From Shinella sp. H4-D48 (lineage in GTDB: Bacteria; Pseudomonadota; Alphaproteobacteria; Rhizobiales; Rhizobiaceae): 64,000 nucleotides of DNA. Made by a program: the position numbers and the translations under genes. The notes under the pieces were generated by a model. That model made no database searches, had not been told where the DNA came from, and saw only the letters and a list, made by a program, of their open reading frames with translations. How positions within the stretch are numbered: the stretch's first letter is position 1; every line of letters starts with the position of its first letter. This document shows positions 36,458-45,109 of this stretch, one piece after another. The stretch is taken from contig NZ_CP093339.1 in the NCBI RefSeq assembly GCF_022637395.1, positions 62,001 through 126,000 of the forward strand. The letters are read 5' to 3'.

Positions 36458-37711
36458 ATGGCCCTGCCGTCGGATACAGCCATGGGAGAACAGACGCCGA
36501 CGCTTCGCCCGGCGGACGAAACCATTGCGGAAGATGCGCAGGCGCTCTCCGTGCAGCTCCAGGCAATGCGCGACCGACTGTTTTCGCCGACATCGCGGAA
36601 GTCGTTGCGCAGCTTCACTTCGGGGGAAGCCGCGCGGCTGATCGGCGTATCCGACGGTTATCTCCGGCAGATCTCGTTGGCGGGCGAGGGACCGGAACTG
36701 GCAACCGGCCCCGGCGGCCGTCGCATGTATTCGCTCGCCGATATCGATGCGCTGCGTCATCACCTCGCCGAGCAGGCGCGCGCCAAGGGCAATGCCGCCA
36801 AGGCCCGCTCCTATCTGAAATGGCGTGACGAGGCGCGAGGCGAGCACCTGCAGGTCATCTCCGTCACCAATTTCAAGGGCGGCTCGGGCAAGACGACCTC
36901 GGCGGTCCACCTCGCCCAGCACCTGGCCATGACCGGCCATCGCGTTCTGGCGATCGATCTCGACCCGCAGGCCTCGCTTTCGGCGCTCTTCGGTTACCAG
37001 CCGGAACTCGACCTTGTCGGCAATGACACGATCTACGGCGCGATCCGCTACGATGACGAGGCACGGCCGCTTTCGGATATCGTTCGCAAGACCTACTTCC
37101 ACAATCTGGATCTGGTGCCCGGCAATCTCGAACTCCAGGAGTTCGAGCACTCAACGCCGCGCGCGCTTGCCGAGCGACGCCCCGGCGACGCCCATGGCCT
37201 GTTCTTCACCCGCGTCCAGGCAGCCCTTGCCACGGTTGCGGATGACTATGACGTTGTTGTCATCGATTGCCCGCCGCAGCTCGGCTATCTTACGCTGTCA
37301 GCACTCTGCGCCTCGACGTCGGTCATCGTGACGGTGCATCCGCAGATGCTGGATGTCGCCTCCATGAGCCAGTTCCTCTTCATGACGGCGGATCTGCTTG
37401 GCGTGGTGCGCGAGGCGGGCGGGCAGCTCAATTTCGATTTCCTGCGCTATCTCGTAACGCGCTATGAACCGCATGACGGGCCGCAGGCACAGATCGTCGG
37501 GTTTCTCCGTTCGCTCTTCGGCAGCCGTGTTCTGACGGCACCGATGCTGAAATCCACCGCCGTCTCGGATGCCGGCCTGACGAAGCAGACGCTTTACGAA
37601 GTCGGGCGCGAGAACTTCTCCCGCGGCACTTATGATCGCGCGATGGACGCACTGGATGCCGTCAACAACGAGATCGAACAGCTGATTCATACTGCATGGG
37701 GGCGCACATGA
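36458..37711 (+). CDS. repA: Plasmid partition protein RepA (ParA-type ATPase)
   Basis: This 417-residue partition ATPase of repABC replicons moves plasmid copies along the nucleoid and represses the operon. It has an N-terminal HTH-like region (SFTSGEAARLIGVSDGYLRQIS, about residues 52-73), deviant Walker A KGGSGKTT (140-147) and Walker B-type VVVIDCPPQLG. I chose ATG 36458, after GGAGACATTG. It overlaps repB: its stop codon lies within the ATGATG start region (37708-37713). Confidence 0.96.
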   Translation: MALPSDTAMGEQTPTLRPADETIAEDAQALSVQLQAMRDRLFSPTSRKSLRSFTSGEAARLIGVSDGYLRQISLAGEGPELATGPGGRRMYSLADIDALRHHLAEQARAKGNAAKARSYLKWRDEARGEHLQVISVTNFKGGSGKTTSAVHLAQHLAMTGHRVLAIDLDPQASLSALFGYQPELDLVGNDTIYGAIRYDDEARPLSDIVRKTYFHNLDLVPGNLELQEFEHSTPRALAERRPGDAHGLFFTRVQAALATVADDYDVVVIDCPPQLGYLTLSALCASTSVIVTVHPQMLDVASMSQFLFMTADLLGVVREAGGQLNFDFLRYLVTRYEPHDGPQAQIVGFLRSLFGSRVLTAPMLKSTAVSDAGLTKQTLYEVGRENFSRGTYDRAMDALDAVNNEIEQLIHTAWGRT

Positions 37712-38796
37712 TGGCGGGGCGCGATCGCAAGAATTCCATCAAGGCGCTGTTCGGCGGCGATATCGTGCCGACCGGAGAGGCAGCGCCCGAAACGAAGTCC
37801 GTGCCGACAGCAAACGAACCGGCCGCTGCCCCGGTGCGGGCGTCCTCCGGCGCCGTCAAGGCGATGGGCCTGACGCTGACCTCGATTACTCGCGAGGCGG
37901 AGGAGGCGCGGGCGCTGCGCCAGGCGTTGCAGGACGGCGAGCGCATCGTTTCGCTCGATACAGACAAGATCGACGTCTCCTTCATCAATGACCGCCTCAG
38001 CGACGAGGAACGCGACGATCCGGATTTCCTCTCACTCGTCGAAAGCATCCGCGAAAGCGGGCAGCAGGTACCGATCCTGGTGCGCCCCTCCCCTACTGGA
38101 AATGCCGGGGCAGGGGAGGGGGACCGTTATCAGGTCGCCTATGGCCACCGCCGCCTGCGCGCAGCCCGTCGCCTTGGCCAGCCCGTAAAGGCGATCGTCA
38201 AGACGCTGAGCGATGACGAACTCGTTCTGGCACAGGGCAAGGAAAATGCCGAACGACGCAATCTGAGCTTCATCGAGCGCGCGCTGTTTGCGCATACGCT
38301 CGTCGGGCGGGGTTTCGAGCGCAAGCTCGTCTGCGATGCGCTGGCCGTACAGAAGAGCGAACTGTCGCGCCTGCTGCAGGTCGCAGAAGCCGTGCCCTTC
38401 CGCTTCGTGCGCGAAATCGGGCCGGCGCCAAAGGCCGGCCGCGAACGCTGGATGGCGCTCGGCGCGCTCTTCGAGAACGGCAATGGCGCGGAGATCGAGA
38501 AATCGGAGGACGAAGTCCATTCCGAACGCTTCCGCCTGGCAACGAGCGACGAGCGTTTTCAGATGCTGTTCGACCGGCTGATGCGCCGCGCGCCCAAGGC
38601 AGCGGCTGCGGTCGAGGCGATCACCCGTCCGGACGGCGGTGTACTCGCCCGGGTCGAACGCAAGGGCAAGGCCGTACGCATTGCCTTTGCACCGGAAGTG
38701 GATCCCGCCTTCATTGAGGCTGTAACAGCCCGGATGAAGGACGATTACGCAGACTTTCTTGCCGCGCGCAAAGACGCGAAGGCGGGGAAGACCTGA
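37708..38796 (+). CDS. repB: Plasmid partition protein RepB (ParB-type)
   Basis: This 362-residue centromere-binding protein has a basic N-terminal segment (MMAGRDRKNSIKALFGG, typical of RepB), a ParB nuclease-like domain (QQVPILVRPSP, YQVAYGHRRLRAARRLG, ENAERRNLSFIERALFA) and an HTH (AVQKSELSRLLQVAEAVP). It should bind the two parS palindromes upstream. The start at 37708 gives a 4-base overlap with repA. A short insertion-like stretch (PSPTGNAGAGEGD) lies between conserved ParB blocks, which is common. Confidence 0.95.
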   Translation: MMAGRDRKNSIKALFGGDIVPTGEAAPETKSVPTANEPAAAPVRASSGAVKAMGLTLTSITREAEEARALRQALQDGERIVSLDTDKIDVSFINDRLSDEERDDPDFLSLVESIRESGQQVPILVRPSPTGNAGAGEGDRYQVAYGHRRLRAARRLGQPVKAIVKTLSDDELVLAQGKENAERRNLSFIERALFAHTLVGRGFERKLVCDALAVQKSELSRLLQVAEAVPFRFVREIGPAPKAGRERWMALGALFENGNGAEIEKSEDEVHSERFRLATSDERFQMLFDRLMRRAPKAAAAVEAITRPDGGVLARVERKGKAVRIAFAPEVDPAFIEAVTARMKDDYADFLAARKDAKAGKT

Positions 38797-39101
38797 CCGA
38801 CAATTCTGTGATTCGGCCGCGTGAGCGGCTGGAGAACGCCTGAGAAACCAGCGAAAGGAAGCGCGGAGACAAGAAAAAAGGCCCCCAAAACGTCACCATT
38901 TCGGAAGCCCTCTTCTATGTAGCAATTCGAGAGAATCACTTCCTACAGTCAAAGTCAAGAGTCGTGCGACGCTAGCGTCGTGCGATGGTGAAACTTTGTC
39001 TGCCAAATGACCTGTCGCAGGAGCGGAAACCCCGCTCGATCACGCGGCAGGGCGGATGGATGGCGTCGACGGGACCTCCTTGCCTCGGAAAGGGGACCCG
39101 A
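38797..39101. other. repB-repC intergenic region (replication control)
   Basis: This 305-base region between repB and repC contains the counter-transcribed RNA gene (38872-38935) and the repC leader with which it pairs. Inverted repeats such as CGACGCTAGCGTCG near 38972 can fold in the repC leader and may sequester the repC ribosome-binding site. No protein-coding frame is supported. Confidence 0.6.
38872..38935 (-). ncRNA. ctRNA: repABC counter-transcribed (incompatibility) RNA
   Basis: On the minus strand, CCGAAATG (38904-38897), loop GTGA, CGTTTTGG (38892-38885) form a fully paired stem in RNA when G-U pairs are allowed, followed by GGGCC and a T6 run ending near 38872. On the plus strand the same stem has two mismatches, so the minus-strand transcript is the functional one. 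The position, size and terminator match the small antisense RNA that limits RepC synthesis and sets copy number and incompatibility. The 5' end is approximate. Confidence 0.8.
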
Positions 39102-40316
39102 ATGATGGAGCATATTGCAACGACGCCTTTCGGCGGCGGACGAATGAGTGCGCGCCAATTCCAGAGACAGCGCGAAATGGCGGGGCGGCAGGAAAAGCTG
39201 CGAGCCGGAAAGGGCGGTAACGATACCGGCCGAGCCGACAAGTGGCAGCTGATGCGCGCCCTGACCGAGGCCCGCGCGGCCTATGGCATCGGCGATCGCA
39301 CGATCAGCGTGCTGGAAGCGCTCGTTTCTTTTACCACGACGCGGGAGCTCGACGGGTCGGCACCGATCATCGTGTTCCCATCCAATCGCGAGTTGTCGGT
39401 GCGCACGCGCGGCATGGCGCCGGCGACAATCCGCCGTCACCTGGCAGCGCTGGTCGAGGCCGGCATGATCTTCCGCCGCGACAGCGCCAATGGCAAGCGC
39501 TTCTGCCGGCGTGACGACAACGGCGTTATGGAAGACGCCTTCGGCTTCGATCTCGCGCCGCTCGCGCTGCGGGCCACCGAAATCCTTGAGGCAGCGGAAG
39601 CCGCACGCGCCGAGGACAGGGCCATACGGGCGCTGCGGGGCGAGGTGACGCTGCACCAACGTGACATCGCCAAGATCATCGCCTGCGCTCTGGAAGAGGG
39701 CAGGGCGGGAGACTGGCTCGATTTCACGGCCCGTCTGGCCACGGCCACCGCCGGCCTTGGCCGCCGCTCGGCTCCCGACCTCCTGGCGCGGCGGCGCGAT
39801 GAATTGATAACGCTGCGTGCTGAGGTGGAAAACACATATCTTTCAAGTCTTTCCGAACAAGAAATGAGCGGCAATGACCTTCAAGATGAGCACCATATAC
39901 AGAATTCAAATACAGACTCATCTTTTGAAATAAGCGGCTGGGAAACTAAAACGGGCGAAGCCGCAATCTCCAAAGGCAAGGCGCCAGAGCAAAAGATGGC
40001 GGTCAGCCTCGACAGATTGATGCGTATATGCCCGCAAATCGCCGACTACACGAAGGACGGCATCCGGTCATGGGGCGATTTCCTGGCTGCGGCGGATCTC
40101 GCGCGGTCGATGCTCGGCATTTCACCCGATGCATGGCGCAAGGCGAAGGCAGCGATGGGTGAGCAAGCGGCGGCCGTGGTGATTGCGGTGCTGCTTGAAC
40201 GGGGCGAGGCCGTCCGCTCGCCCGGGGGCTATCTGCGAAACCTAACCGAGAAGGCGGGGCGTGCGGCCTTCAGCGTCTATCCGATGCTTCAGGCGCTCGA
40301 ACGGTCGCAGGCGTGA
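39102..40316 (+). CDS. repC: Replication initiator RepC
   Basis: This 404-residue initiator is essential for repABC replication. It begins MMEHIATTPFGGGRMSARQFQRQRE, the diagnostic RepC N terminus, and has a winged-helix DNA-binding region (LRTRGM-like segment VRTRGMAPATIRRHLAALVEAGMI) and a C-terminal domain (SPGGYLRNLTEKAGRAAFSVYPML). I chose ATG 39102 after GGAAAGGGGACCCGA; the frame extends 39 codons upstream through the leader, but 404 residues is the normal RepC length. It is controlled by the ctRNA in its leader. Confidence 0.96.
   Translation: MMEHIATTPFGGGRMSARQFQRQREMAGRQEKLRAGKGGNDTGRADKWQLMRALTEARAAYGIGDRTISVLEALVSFTTTRELDGSAPIIVFPSNRELSVRTRGMAPATIRRHLAALVEAGMIFRRDSANGKRFCRRDDNGVMEDAFGFDLAPLALRATEILEAAEAARAEDRAIRALRGEVTLHQRDIAKIIACALEEGRAGDWLDFTARLATATAGLGRRSAPDLLARRRDELITLRAEVENTYLSSLSEQEMSGNDLQDEHHIQNSNTDSSFEISGWETKTGEAAISKGKAPEQKMAVSLDRLMRICPQIADYTKDGIRSWGDFLAAADLARSMLGISPDAWRKAKAAMGEQAAAVVIAVLLERGEAVRSPGGYLRNLTEKAGRAAFSVYPMLQALERSQA
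39820..39960. other. oriV: Probable origin of replication (oriV) inside repC
   Basis: A conspicuous A/T-rich patch interrupts otherwise GC-rich repC at about 39830-39950, encoding a low-complexity linker (Ser, Asn, Glu and Asp rich). In studied repABC plasmids oriV lies within repC at such an A/T-rich segment. The assignment is by analogy and base composition. Confidence 0.55.
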
Positions 40317-40344
40317 CGGGCAAGGGCGTGAAAAATCCAGGTTT

Positions 40345-40378
40345 ACCGGGCGGATGGCCGCAATTGCCCCCGCCCGGT
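40345..40378. terminator. Terminator between convergent repC and the LLM oxidoreductase gene
   Basis: ACCGGGCGG (40345-40353) and CCGCCCGGT (40370-40378) are perfect 9-base arms, with a T-rich tract nearby on each strand (GTTTTC on plus; ATTTTTC on minus after a few bases). It likely serves both genes. Confidence 0.6.
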
Positions 40379-40384
40379 GCGTTT

Positions 40385-41407
40385 TCACCGCCAGCCAAGC
40401 GCCGGTGCGACGTGTTTCAGGATGGATTCGATGACATGCGCGTTGTAATCGACCCCAAGCTGGTTCGGAACGGTCAAAAGCAACGTGTCGGCTTCCCGGA
40501 TGCCCTCGTCGGCGGCCAGCTGGTCGATCAGCCTGTCCGGCTCATCGGCATAGGAGCGGCCGAAGATCGCGCGTGTCTTGTCGTCGATGAAACCGACGGA
40601 ATCCTCTTCCTTGCCGCCGCGGCCGAAATAGGCGCGGTCGCGGTCATCGACCAGGGCGAAGATGCTGCGGCTGACCGAAACGCGCGGCGTGCGCGTATGG
40701 CCGGCTTCCTTCCAGGCTTCGCGATAGGCGCGGATCTGTGCGGCCTGCTGAATATGAAAGGGTTCGCCGGTTTCGTCGTCCTTCAGCGTGGAGCTTTGCA
40801 GGTTCATGCCCTGCTTGGCAGCCCAGACGGCTGTGGCGTTGGAGCCGGCGCCCCACCAGATGCGTTCGCGCAGGCCTTCCGAATGCGGTTCAAGCCGCAG
40901 CAGGCCCGGCGGGTTGGGAAACATCGGGCGCGGGTTCGGCTGGGCAAAGCCTTCTCCTTTCAGCACCTCGAGGAACACCTCGGCGTGCTGCCGGCCCATA
41001 TCGGCATCGCTCGTACCTTCCGCCGGCGCATAACCGAAATGGCGCCAGCCATCGATGACCTGTTCGGGCGAGCCGCGACTGATGCCGAGCTGAAGGCGGC
41101 CTTGCGAGATGAGGTCGGCCGAACCGGCATCCTCGGCCATGTAGAGCGGGTTTTCATAGCGCATGTCGATGACGGCCGTGCCGATATCGATGCTTTTGGT
41201 CCGTGCACCGACGGCTGCCAGCAGCGGGAAGGGCGAAGCGAGCTGCCGCGCGAAGTGGTGTACCCTGTAATACGCACCGTCGGCGCCCAGTTCTTCCGCC
41301 GCGACCGCCAGATCGATCGATTGCAGCAACGTATCGCCGGCCGAACGGGTCTGTGATTGGGGGGAAGGGGTCCAGTGTCCGAAGGAGAGAAAACCGATTT
41401 TCTTCAT
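40385..41407 (-). CDS. LLM-class flavin-dependent oxidoreductase (luciferase-like)
   Basis: This 340-residue protein has a luciferase-like TIM barrel: MKKIGFLSFGHW, AAEELGADGAYYRVHHFARQLASPFPLLAAVGARTKSI type blocks, and LGISRGSPEQVIDGW. It would use FMNH2 or F420-like flavin with oxygen to oxidise an unknown substrate. I chose ATG 41407, preceded by GAGGCGAACTCAC; the frame opens 7 codons earlier. It is convergent with repC. No flavin reductase partner is adjacent. Confidence 0.85.
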   Translation of the reverse strand: MKKIGFLSFGHWTPSPQSQTRSAGDTLLQSIDLAVAAEELGADGAYYRVHHFARQLASPFPLLAAVGARTKSIDIGTAVIDMRYENPLYMAEDAGSADLISQGRLQLGISRGSPEQVIDGWRHFGYAPAEGTSDADMGRQHAEVFLEVLKGEGFAQPNPRPMFPNPPGLLRLEPHSEGLRERIWWGAGSNATAVWAAKQGMNLQSSTLKDDETGEPFHIQQAAQIRAYREAWKEAGHTRTPRVSVSRSIFALVDDRDRAYFGRGGKEEDSVGFIDDKTRAIFGRSYADEPDRLIDQLAADEGIREADTLLLTVPNQLGVDYNAHVIESILKHVAPALGWR

Positions 41408-41549
41408 GTGAGTTCGCCTCGACGCCATGCGTCCGTTTCTGGGAAGTTGATCCGCAAGATGGGTGATCGCCGCCCGCTTGAAAAGGCCGCTGGCGAGAAC
41501 GGTGCGTTCACCGGTTGAGACGGAATGAACTGGGTTTGGTGCCGCTTGC

Positions 41550-41864
41550 CTATTTGTGGCGGGGCAGGGACGTCAGTTCGAAATCCAGGCGATTGTAGGT
41601 GGCCTGGATCATATCGATATCGCTAAGATGGCTGGCGACTGCGATTTCCACCATCACATCGGCGACGGAAGCATCAACTCTAGGCTTCTGCGGCCTTTGG
41701 GCTCCGGCAAGAACCACGGCCTGCGCCGGATCGCCGCCCAGCGCGAAATAAAGGTTGAGAGCGCTTTCGAGATAAGGAAGAGCCCGTCCGGCGGGTGATT
41801 GAGAGGAGATGTCGCCTTCATTCTGCATGGTAAGGGCGACAGCCTTGTTCTGAATCTCGCTCAT
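41550..41864 (-). CDS. Hypothetical protein
   Basis: This 104-residue protein (MSEIQNKAVALTMQNEG) is preceded by AGAGAGAAACG, an acceptable ribosome-binding site. It is predicted to be mostly helical (RALPYLESALNLYFALGG, SVADVMVEIAVASHLSDIDMIQATYNRL), soluble, with no signal peptide. I do not recognise the family. It is divergent from the Zur-box/zinT promoter region, leaving open whether it is metal-regulated. Confidence 0.65.
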   Translation of the reverse strand: MSEIQNKAVALTMQNEGDISSQSPAGRALPYLESALNLYFALGGDPAQAVVLAGAQRPQKPRVDASVADVMVEIAVASHLSDIDMIQATYNRLDFELTSLPRHK

Positions 41865-42025
41865 CTCGTTTCTCTCTTCGCGCGCCCGCCGAAAGCCGCC
41901 GCTTCAACCGCAGTCTGTGCTCATTTATCCCGCGCAAGCTAGCGCCAGCCTGATGTGCGGGACGGAGGATGGGTAAAAATTCAATGCATTTTTGACCTTG
42001 CACGCGACTTCCAGGCGGGTTAATC

Positions 42026-42050
42026 GATATGTGTAACGTTATTACATATC
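42026..42050. promoter_or_regulatory. Zur-box-like dyad upstream of zinT
   Basis: GATATGT (42026-42032) and ACATATC (42044-42050) flank TAACGTTA, giving a nested 25-base dyad of the A/T-rich kind bound by Zur. It sits 46 bases upstream of the zinT ATG, so repression by zinc-loaded Zur is expected. Confidence 0.7.
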
Positions 42051-42095
42051 GGTTTGGTGTTGACTGCCGAACGGGACAATTGAAAGGAAGAGGCA

Positions 42096-42758
42096 ATGAC
42101 CAAGGTGATGAGAAGGCTCGGCCACGTATTGGCGATATCTGCAGCGCTGGGCCTTGCGGGACTGGCCAGCGCCCATGCCGCGTCGGAGCACAAACATAGC
42201 CATAGCCATGCCGACGAGGCACAGAAAAAGGTCCATAACGGCTACTTCGAGGACGATCAGGTGCAGGCGCGTCCGCTTTCGGACTGGGAAGGCGACTGGC
42301 AGTCGGTCTATCCCTATCTCGTCGACGGAACGCTCGACCCGGTCATGGCCGACAAGGCCAAGCATGGCGACAAGAGTGCCGCGGATTACCGGGCCTATTA
42401 CGAGGTTGGCTACAAAACCGATGTCGACCGCATCCTGATCGCCGGACCGAAGGTGACCTTCTTCCGTGGCGAGACGCCGGTTAGCGGCGACTATGAAACC
42501 GTTGGCCACGAAATCCTGACCTACGAGAAGGGCAATCGCGGCGTTCGCTTCATTTTCAAGAAGGTAGGGGGTGACGAGGCAGCACCATCCTTCATTCAGT
42601 TCAGCGACCACATCATCGCCCCCCAGAAGGCAGGCCACTACCATCTCTACTGGGGCAATGATCGCGCTGCGGTGCTGAAGGAACTGACGAATTGGCCGAC
42701 CTATTATCCGGCCAATCTGGACGGCAAGCAGATCCTTGAGGAAATGCTCGCCCATTGA
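42096..42758 (+). CDS. zinT: Periplasmic zinc-binding protein ZinT (YodA family)
   Basis: This 220-residue exported protein has a signal peptide (LGHVLAISAALGLAGLASAHA), a His-rich metal-loading stretch (EHKHSHSHADE, just after the signal), then the ZinT/YodA lipocalin-like domain (LSDWEGDWQSVYPYL, VTFFRGETPVSGDYE, SDHIIAPQKAGHYHLYWGND). ZinT captures zinc in the periplasm and hands it to ZnuA during starvation. GAAAGGAAGAGG precedes the ATG. There is no znuABC here. The Zur-like box upstream agrees with zinc control. Confidence 0.95.
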   Translation: MTKVMRRLGHVLAISAALGLAGLASAHAASEHKHSHSHADEAQKKVHNGYFEDDQVQARPLSDWEGDWQSVYPYLVDGTLDPVMADKAKHGDKSAADYRAYYEVGYKTDVDRILIAGPKVTFFRGETPVSGDYETVGHEILTYEKGNRGVRFIFKKVGGDEAAPSFIQFSDHIIAPQKAGHYHLYWGNDRAAVLKELTNWPTYYPANLDGKQILEEMLAH

Positions 42759-42921
42759 GCCGATCGCGGCCTGCCGCCGGGCAGGCCGCGCTAGGTGTTC
42801 TGCGCAGGGTGGTCGGTGCGGGTGGAAGGATCCGAACGACCATATGCGCCCTCAGGCAGTCCTTTTCATTCGTTTGTCTTCGAGATGCCGAGCCGTGTGA
42901 CGCGGCATCATCTTCCGGCTT

Positions 42922-44754
42922 CTATGCAGCCCGCATCGTCCGGACGATGCTTTCTGGGCCTTTTGCACCGCTCAGGTTGAACTGCGCCAGGAGTTGATTG
43001 AGCGCAGCGGCTTCCCGGGCGAGACCATGGCTCGCCGCCGTCGACTGCTCGACCATTGCCGCATTCTGCTGCGTGCCCTGGTCCATGACGTTGACGGCGG
43101 TGTTGATCTCCTGAAGGCCGGTCGCCTGCTCCCGAGACGATTCCACGATGGCGTGGACGTGCAGGCTGATTTCCCGAACTTCAGCGACGATCGTTTCGAG
43201 CGAGGCACCGGTCTGCTTTACCAGGTCAACGCCTGTTTGAACTTGAGAGCCGGAGGCGGCGATCAAGGCCTTGATTTCCTTGGCGGCGTTTGCCGAGCGT
43301 TGGGCAAGCTCTCGAACCTCCTGAGCGACCACCGCAAAGCCTTTTCCCGCTTCGCCGGCGCGGGCCGCTTCTACACCCGCATTCAACGCCAGGAGATTGG
43401 TCTGGAACGCGATCTCATCGATAACGGAGATGATGTTACCCATCTCGCCCGAAGATTTCTCAATCGCCATCATCGCTTCGACGGCATTCTGCATCAACGC
43501 ACCAGACTGTTCGGCACCTGTTCGTGCCTTCGACACGAGCCGACCGGCATCGTCCGCACGCTTGGCTGAATCCTTCACCGTCGTTGTGATCTGTTCCAGC
43601 GCTGCTGCCGTTTCCTCGACGGAGGCTGCCTGTTGTTCGGTGCGCCTCGAAAGATCGTCGGCAGCCGCCCGAATCTCGTTCGCACCCGCGTCGATCCCTT
43701 CCGCATTTTGCCCAACCGAGCGAAGCACGGAATGAAGCCTCTCCACGGAACTGTTGAAGTTTGAACGCAGTTCGTCGAGCGTTCCGGTGAAGGGTGTCAG
43801 GATGCGGTGAGAGACGTTGCCATTCGCGAGAGCCTCCAGGCCATCTCGAAGGGAATCGACCGCAAACTTGGTGTTGGCGGCGTCGGCGGCCTTCTGTTTC
43901 TCCCGCTCCAGTCTCTCGTGTTCGGAAAGCGTTCTGTCAGCCTCGCTCTGTCTTTCGAGACGATCCTTTTCAATGGCATTCTCCCGGAAGACAGAGACCG
44001 CAGAAGCCATGCTTCCGAGCTCGTCGCGGCGGTCAGCACCCGGCACGGCCTCATCCACCTGACCGGCGGCCAGCGACATCATTCTAAGACGAAGCCGCTC
44101 GATCGGCGATGAAATCTCGCGTTTCGTAACGACCACGGCAAGAAGCAACAGGGACGAGAAAACAACAGCCAATGCCAGAAGAGTGTAGAGGATCGTATTG
44201 TTGGTTTTTTCAGAAAGAACCTCTGATTTCTTCTTCAGAGAGTCACTCGTATTGTTAATCCATGTCCGCATCGCTTTAATTGTCTGCGCCGCCTTCTCGT
44301 CGGCTTGCATGAGAAGTGCTTTGGCCTCCTCGTTCCGGTCGGACGACCCTGCAGAAACGGCCTTATCTGTGATTTCGATGACGGTGTTGGCTTGATCCTG
44401 CAGCGACGTCAGCACCTCACGGTCCGCCGGCATCAGTGTCCGCGCGTTATCAATCAGCTGGTTGAGCCTGGTCTTGCTGGCGGCGTAGTCACTCTCCGCT
44501 CTTTTCATGCCGTCAGTTCCGGCGTCGTAGAGAAACACCTGATATGCGTCATAGACGATCGCAACGAGACGCTGGCTGGCAATCGCCATGTCTATCTCGG
44601 CGTTCCCGTCATTGCTGACGAAATCGGAATACTCGGTATCCGCAGATTTGAATTTGCCCGAGACATAGAGGGTTCCACCTATACCGATAAGACAGGCAGG
44701 GAGGACGAGGGACAGGACCTTTGTTCTGATCCGCAGGTTTTGCAAAAGCGACAT
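42922..44754 (-). CDS. Methyl-accepting chemotaxis protein
   Basis: This 610-residue chemoreceptor has TM1 (about residues 12-31), a helical periplasmic ligand domain (about 32-190), TM2 (about 190-212), a HAMP domain ([25 protein letters not shown]) and a second HAMP-like segment ([15 protein letters not shown]), then a signalling domain with the hairpin tip [41 protein letters not shown] that contacts CheA/CheW. The ligand is unknown. No che or fla genes accompany it. CGGAAAG precedes the ATG. Confidence 0.95.
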   Translation of the reverse strand: MSLLQNLRIRTKVLSLVLPACLIGIGGTLYVSGKFKSADTEYSDFVSNDGNAEIDMAIASQRLVAIVYDAYQVFLYDAGTDGMKRAESDYAASKTRLNQLIDNARTLMPADREVLTSLQDQANTVIEITDKAVSAGSSDRNEEAKALLMQADEKAAQTIKAMRTWINNTSDSLKKKSEVLSEKTNNTILYTLLALAVVFSSLLLLAVVVTKREISSPIERLRLRMMSLAAGQVDEAVPGADRRDELGSMASAVSVFRENAIEKDRLERQSEADRTLSEHERLEREKQKAADAANTKFAVDSLRDGLEALANGNVSHRILTPFTGTLDELRSNFNSSVERLHSVLRSVGQNAEGIDAGANEIRAAADDLSRRTEQQAASVEETAAALEQITTTVKDSAKRADDAGRLVSKARTGAEQSGALMQNAVEAMMAIEKSSGEMGNIISVIDEIAFQTNLLALNAGVEAARAGEAGKGFAVVAQEVRELAQRSANAAKEIKALIAASGSQVQTGVDLVKQTGASLETIVAEVREISLHVHAIVESSREQATGLQEINTAVNVMDQGTQQNAAMVEQSTAASHGLAREAAALNQLLAQFNLSGAKGPESIVRTMRAA

Positions 44755-45109
44755 AGTACTTTCCGTGGATAGGGGGAACAGACGCGAAAGACAGGGTGAA
44801 CATGATCGTTCGCGTTATGAACCGACTACAATCGGTCGCGCCTCTACCCCGGGATCTGCCGGCTAATACTTGACAAAAATGCTTAAGGTCTTGTTAAGCT
44901 TATTATGAGTTGAGTCGCTGGGCAATTTGGCGAACAATTACAACTGCTGCTCTGTGTCATATATGAATATGCTCGAATTCCAGCGTTTATAGGTTGTTTT
45001 TATCGCTTCCAGCTCGCGTCCCGACGGATCAAGAGGGACGAGGGGAAAGCTGCCGAAGCGCATGGCACATCCACCCGATGACGTCCGCGCCAGTGGCGGA
45101 CACGCGGCA
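44755..45109. other. Gene-free stretch between the chemoreceptor and the recombinase
   Basis: These 355 bases are relatively A/T-rich at 44860-45000 and contain small inverted repeats: ACCGA/TCGGT at 44821-44835 and GCTTAA (44881-44886) with TTAAGC (44894-44899). The left part should carry the chemoreceptor promoter. A TTGACA near 44870 (+) has no plus-strand gene to serve. No coding frame is supported. Confidence 0.45.

Noticed and set aside
42815-42865. tRNA-like 3' end on the minus strand (GGATCCTTCCACCCGCACC)
   Set aside because: It recalls a T-arm and acceptor end, but the T-stem does not pair and no matching 5' half or anticodon arm is present within tRNA length. At best it is an old attachment-site relic.
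44870-44899. TTGACA with a following inverted repeat (plus strand)
   Set aside because: No plus-strand gene follows for nearly 2 kb; probably a chance match in an A/T-rich gap.
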